A stretch of DNA of 64,000 bases from Limnanthes douglasii subsp. nivea (taxonomy: Eukaryota > Streptophyta > Magnoliopsida > Brassicales > Limnanthaceae), in the NCBI GenBank assembly GCA_036936605.1, contig JAUPFV010000005.1:74598885-74662884 (forward strand), in the 5' to 3' direction. The notes beneath the pieces are model-generated. The model searched no databases and had not been told where the DNA came from. It was given only the letters and a program-made list of their open reading frames with translations. Below, in pieces: positions 63,309 through 64,000 of the stretch (its first letter is position 1; the number at the start of each line of letters is the position of its first letter). The position numbers and the translations under genes were made by a program.

Positions 63309-64000
63309 TAATGTTGAAAAAAAGGAAAATATATTTTCTAAGATATTGTTTAAAATATTAAATTAAGAAGAAAATATTAAAGCGAAGCATAAAAGGAAAT
63401 TAATGCTTAATTAAGAAAAGAATATTAGATTAATCCAAATATTTTATTTAGCTATATTGTTTAAAATATTATTTTATTTAACATAAATATTTATGTTACG
63501 TAATTTAATTGTTTATATTATTTAACATAAATATTTACGTTACGTAATTTAATTGTTTTTAGGGTTTCGGCAGAATATCTATATAAAGAGACAGACGTAA
63601 AAGAGAAAGAGGTGTACCGTTTGGTTTATTGTCTTTCGGCAAAATACAAATAAAAAAAGAAGAGAATAGAAAAAAGGAAGAAGAAAACGTCGAATTGTCT
63701 CCTCACTATTACGACAGACTCAGAAAAGCAAAGCAATTGTTGATTAAAGCATATACAGTTGGTGTCACAAAAGACAAATCGTTTCTGTCGAAAAGCAAAG
63801 CAGAGGAACATGTCTGTTATAAAGCAAAGCAGAGAAAAGCAATTGACGGCGGCAAAAGCAATTGACGGCAAGCGAACTTTGAGTTTATTTTTCGGTTTAA
63901 TTTTTCTAAACTCTTTTTAGTTTATTTTTATTCTTATTTATATTCATCAAACTATCTTAATTTTTAAGACCATGATGATGATTTGTTCGATTATGAACTA

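Larger units (their letters stand above)
62646..64000 (+). mobile_element. Athila-type LTR in plus orientation, running off the window
   Basis: Starts TGATAAGTGCATTTCATATC. It follows the reverse complement of the Athila-19k LTR throughout (acgcttccattattctta, gtattcgttgag, cgtaatttaattgttt, and the end near 63,960-64,000 with gatgatttgttcgatta). It is clearly more diverged from the two Athila-19k LTRs than they are from each other. Whether it is a solo LTR or the 5' LTR of an element to the right cannot be told. The plus-strand TATA (tctatataaagagac) is at 63,577-63,591. A MITE interrupts it. Confidence 0.88.

Noticed and set aside
63629..63865. Lys/Glu-rich open frames on both strands near the window end
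   Set aside because: They lie wholly inside an LTR homologous to Athila-19k and reflect purine-rich LTR DNA, not a gene.

Overview
The window looks like repeat-rich, probably heterochromatic, DNA from a flowering plant, most likely a eudicot. Nearly every recognisable coding segment belongs to a plant mobile element: Ty1/copia, Ty3/gypsy of the Athila and Tat types, an L1-like LINE with a terminal RNase H, a Mutator-like transposase, plant mobile domain (PMD) genes and a Stowaway MITE. I found no intact host gene, tRNA gene, rRNA gene or CRISPR array. The genus cannot be told from the sequence alone.

Layout. 1-4 kb: copia debris, a 16-C homopolymer, a 33-bp minisatellite and AT-rich DNA. 4.0-6.4 kb: an 86-bp-arm hairpin followed by a broken PMD gene with a Ulp1-like tail. 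6.5-12.1 kb: a decayed LINE on the minus strand. 13.2-17.1 kb: an old but structurally complete copia on the minus strand with a perfect 5-bp target duplication. 17.1-29.4 kb: a decayed plus-strand copia cut in two by a young Athila-like gypsy element (19,609-27,697). 30.7-32.1 kb: a second PMD relic. 32.4-36.4 kb: a very young copia with LTRs differing at 2 of 406 positions. 37.6-39.9 kb: a Mutator-like transposase relic. 40.1-53.0 kb: an old plus-strand copia with a Tat-type gypsy nested in it. 54.6-62.6 kb: a second Tat-type gypsy, whose LTR is interrupted at 62,646 by another Athila-type LTR that itself carries a MITE.

How the parts relate. The structure is nested insertion: copia inside PMD/MULE debris, gypsy inside copia, LTR inside LTR, MITE inside LTR. 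Age order from LTR divergence is copia-32k (about 0.5%), then Athila-19k (about 2% over the part I aligned), then all others (roughly 15-20%, by eye).

The main observation is that several elements have lost reverse transcriptase or the integrase core by clean internal deletions. In two of the youngest the deletion keeps the reading frame: copia-32k has one open 1,016-codon Gag-PR-IN-RNase H polyprotein without RT, and Athila-19k joins the start of RT directly to the integrase tail. A Tat element also has an in-frame loss of the integrase core. This suggests non-autonomous families that keep Gag and are moved by RT supplied in trans. Other points of interest are antisense additional ORFs in both Tat elements, a 47-bp satellite-like array in a Tat 3' region, and a long direct repeat flanking the nested Tat insertion.
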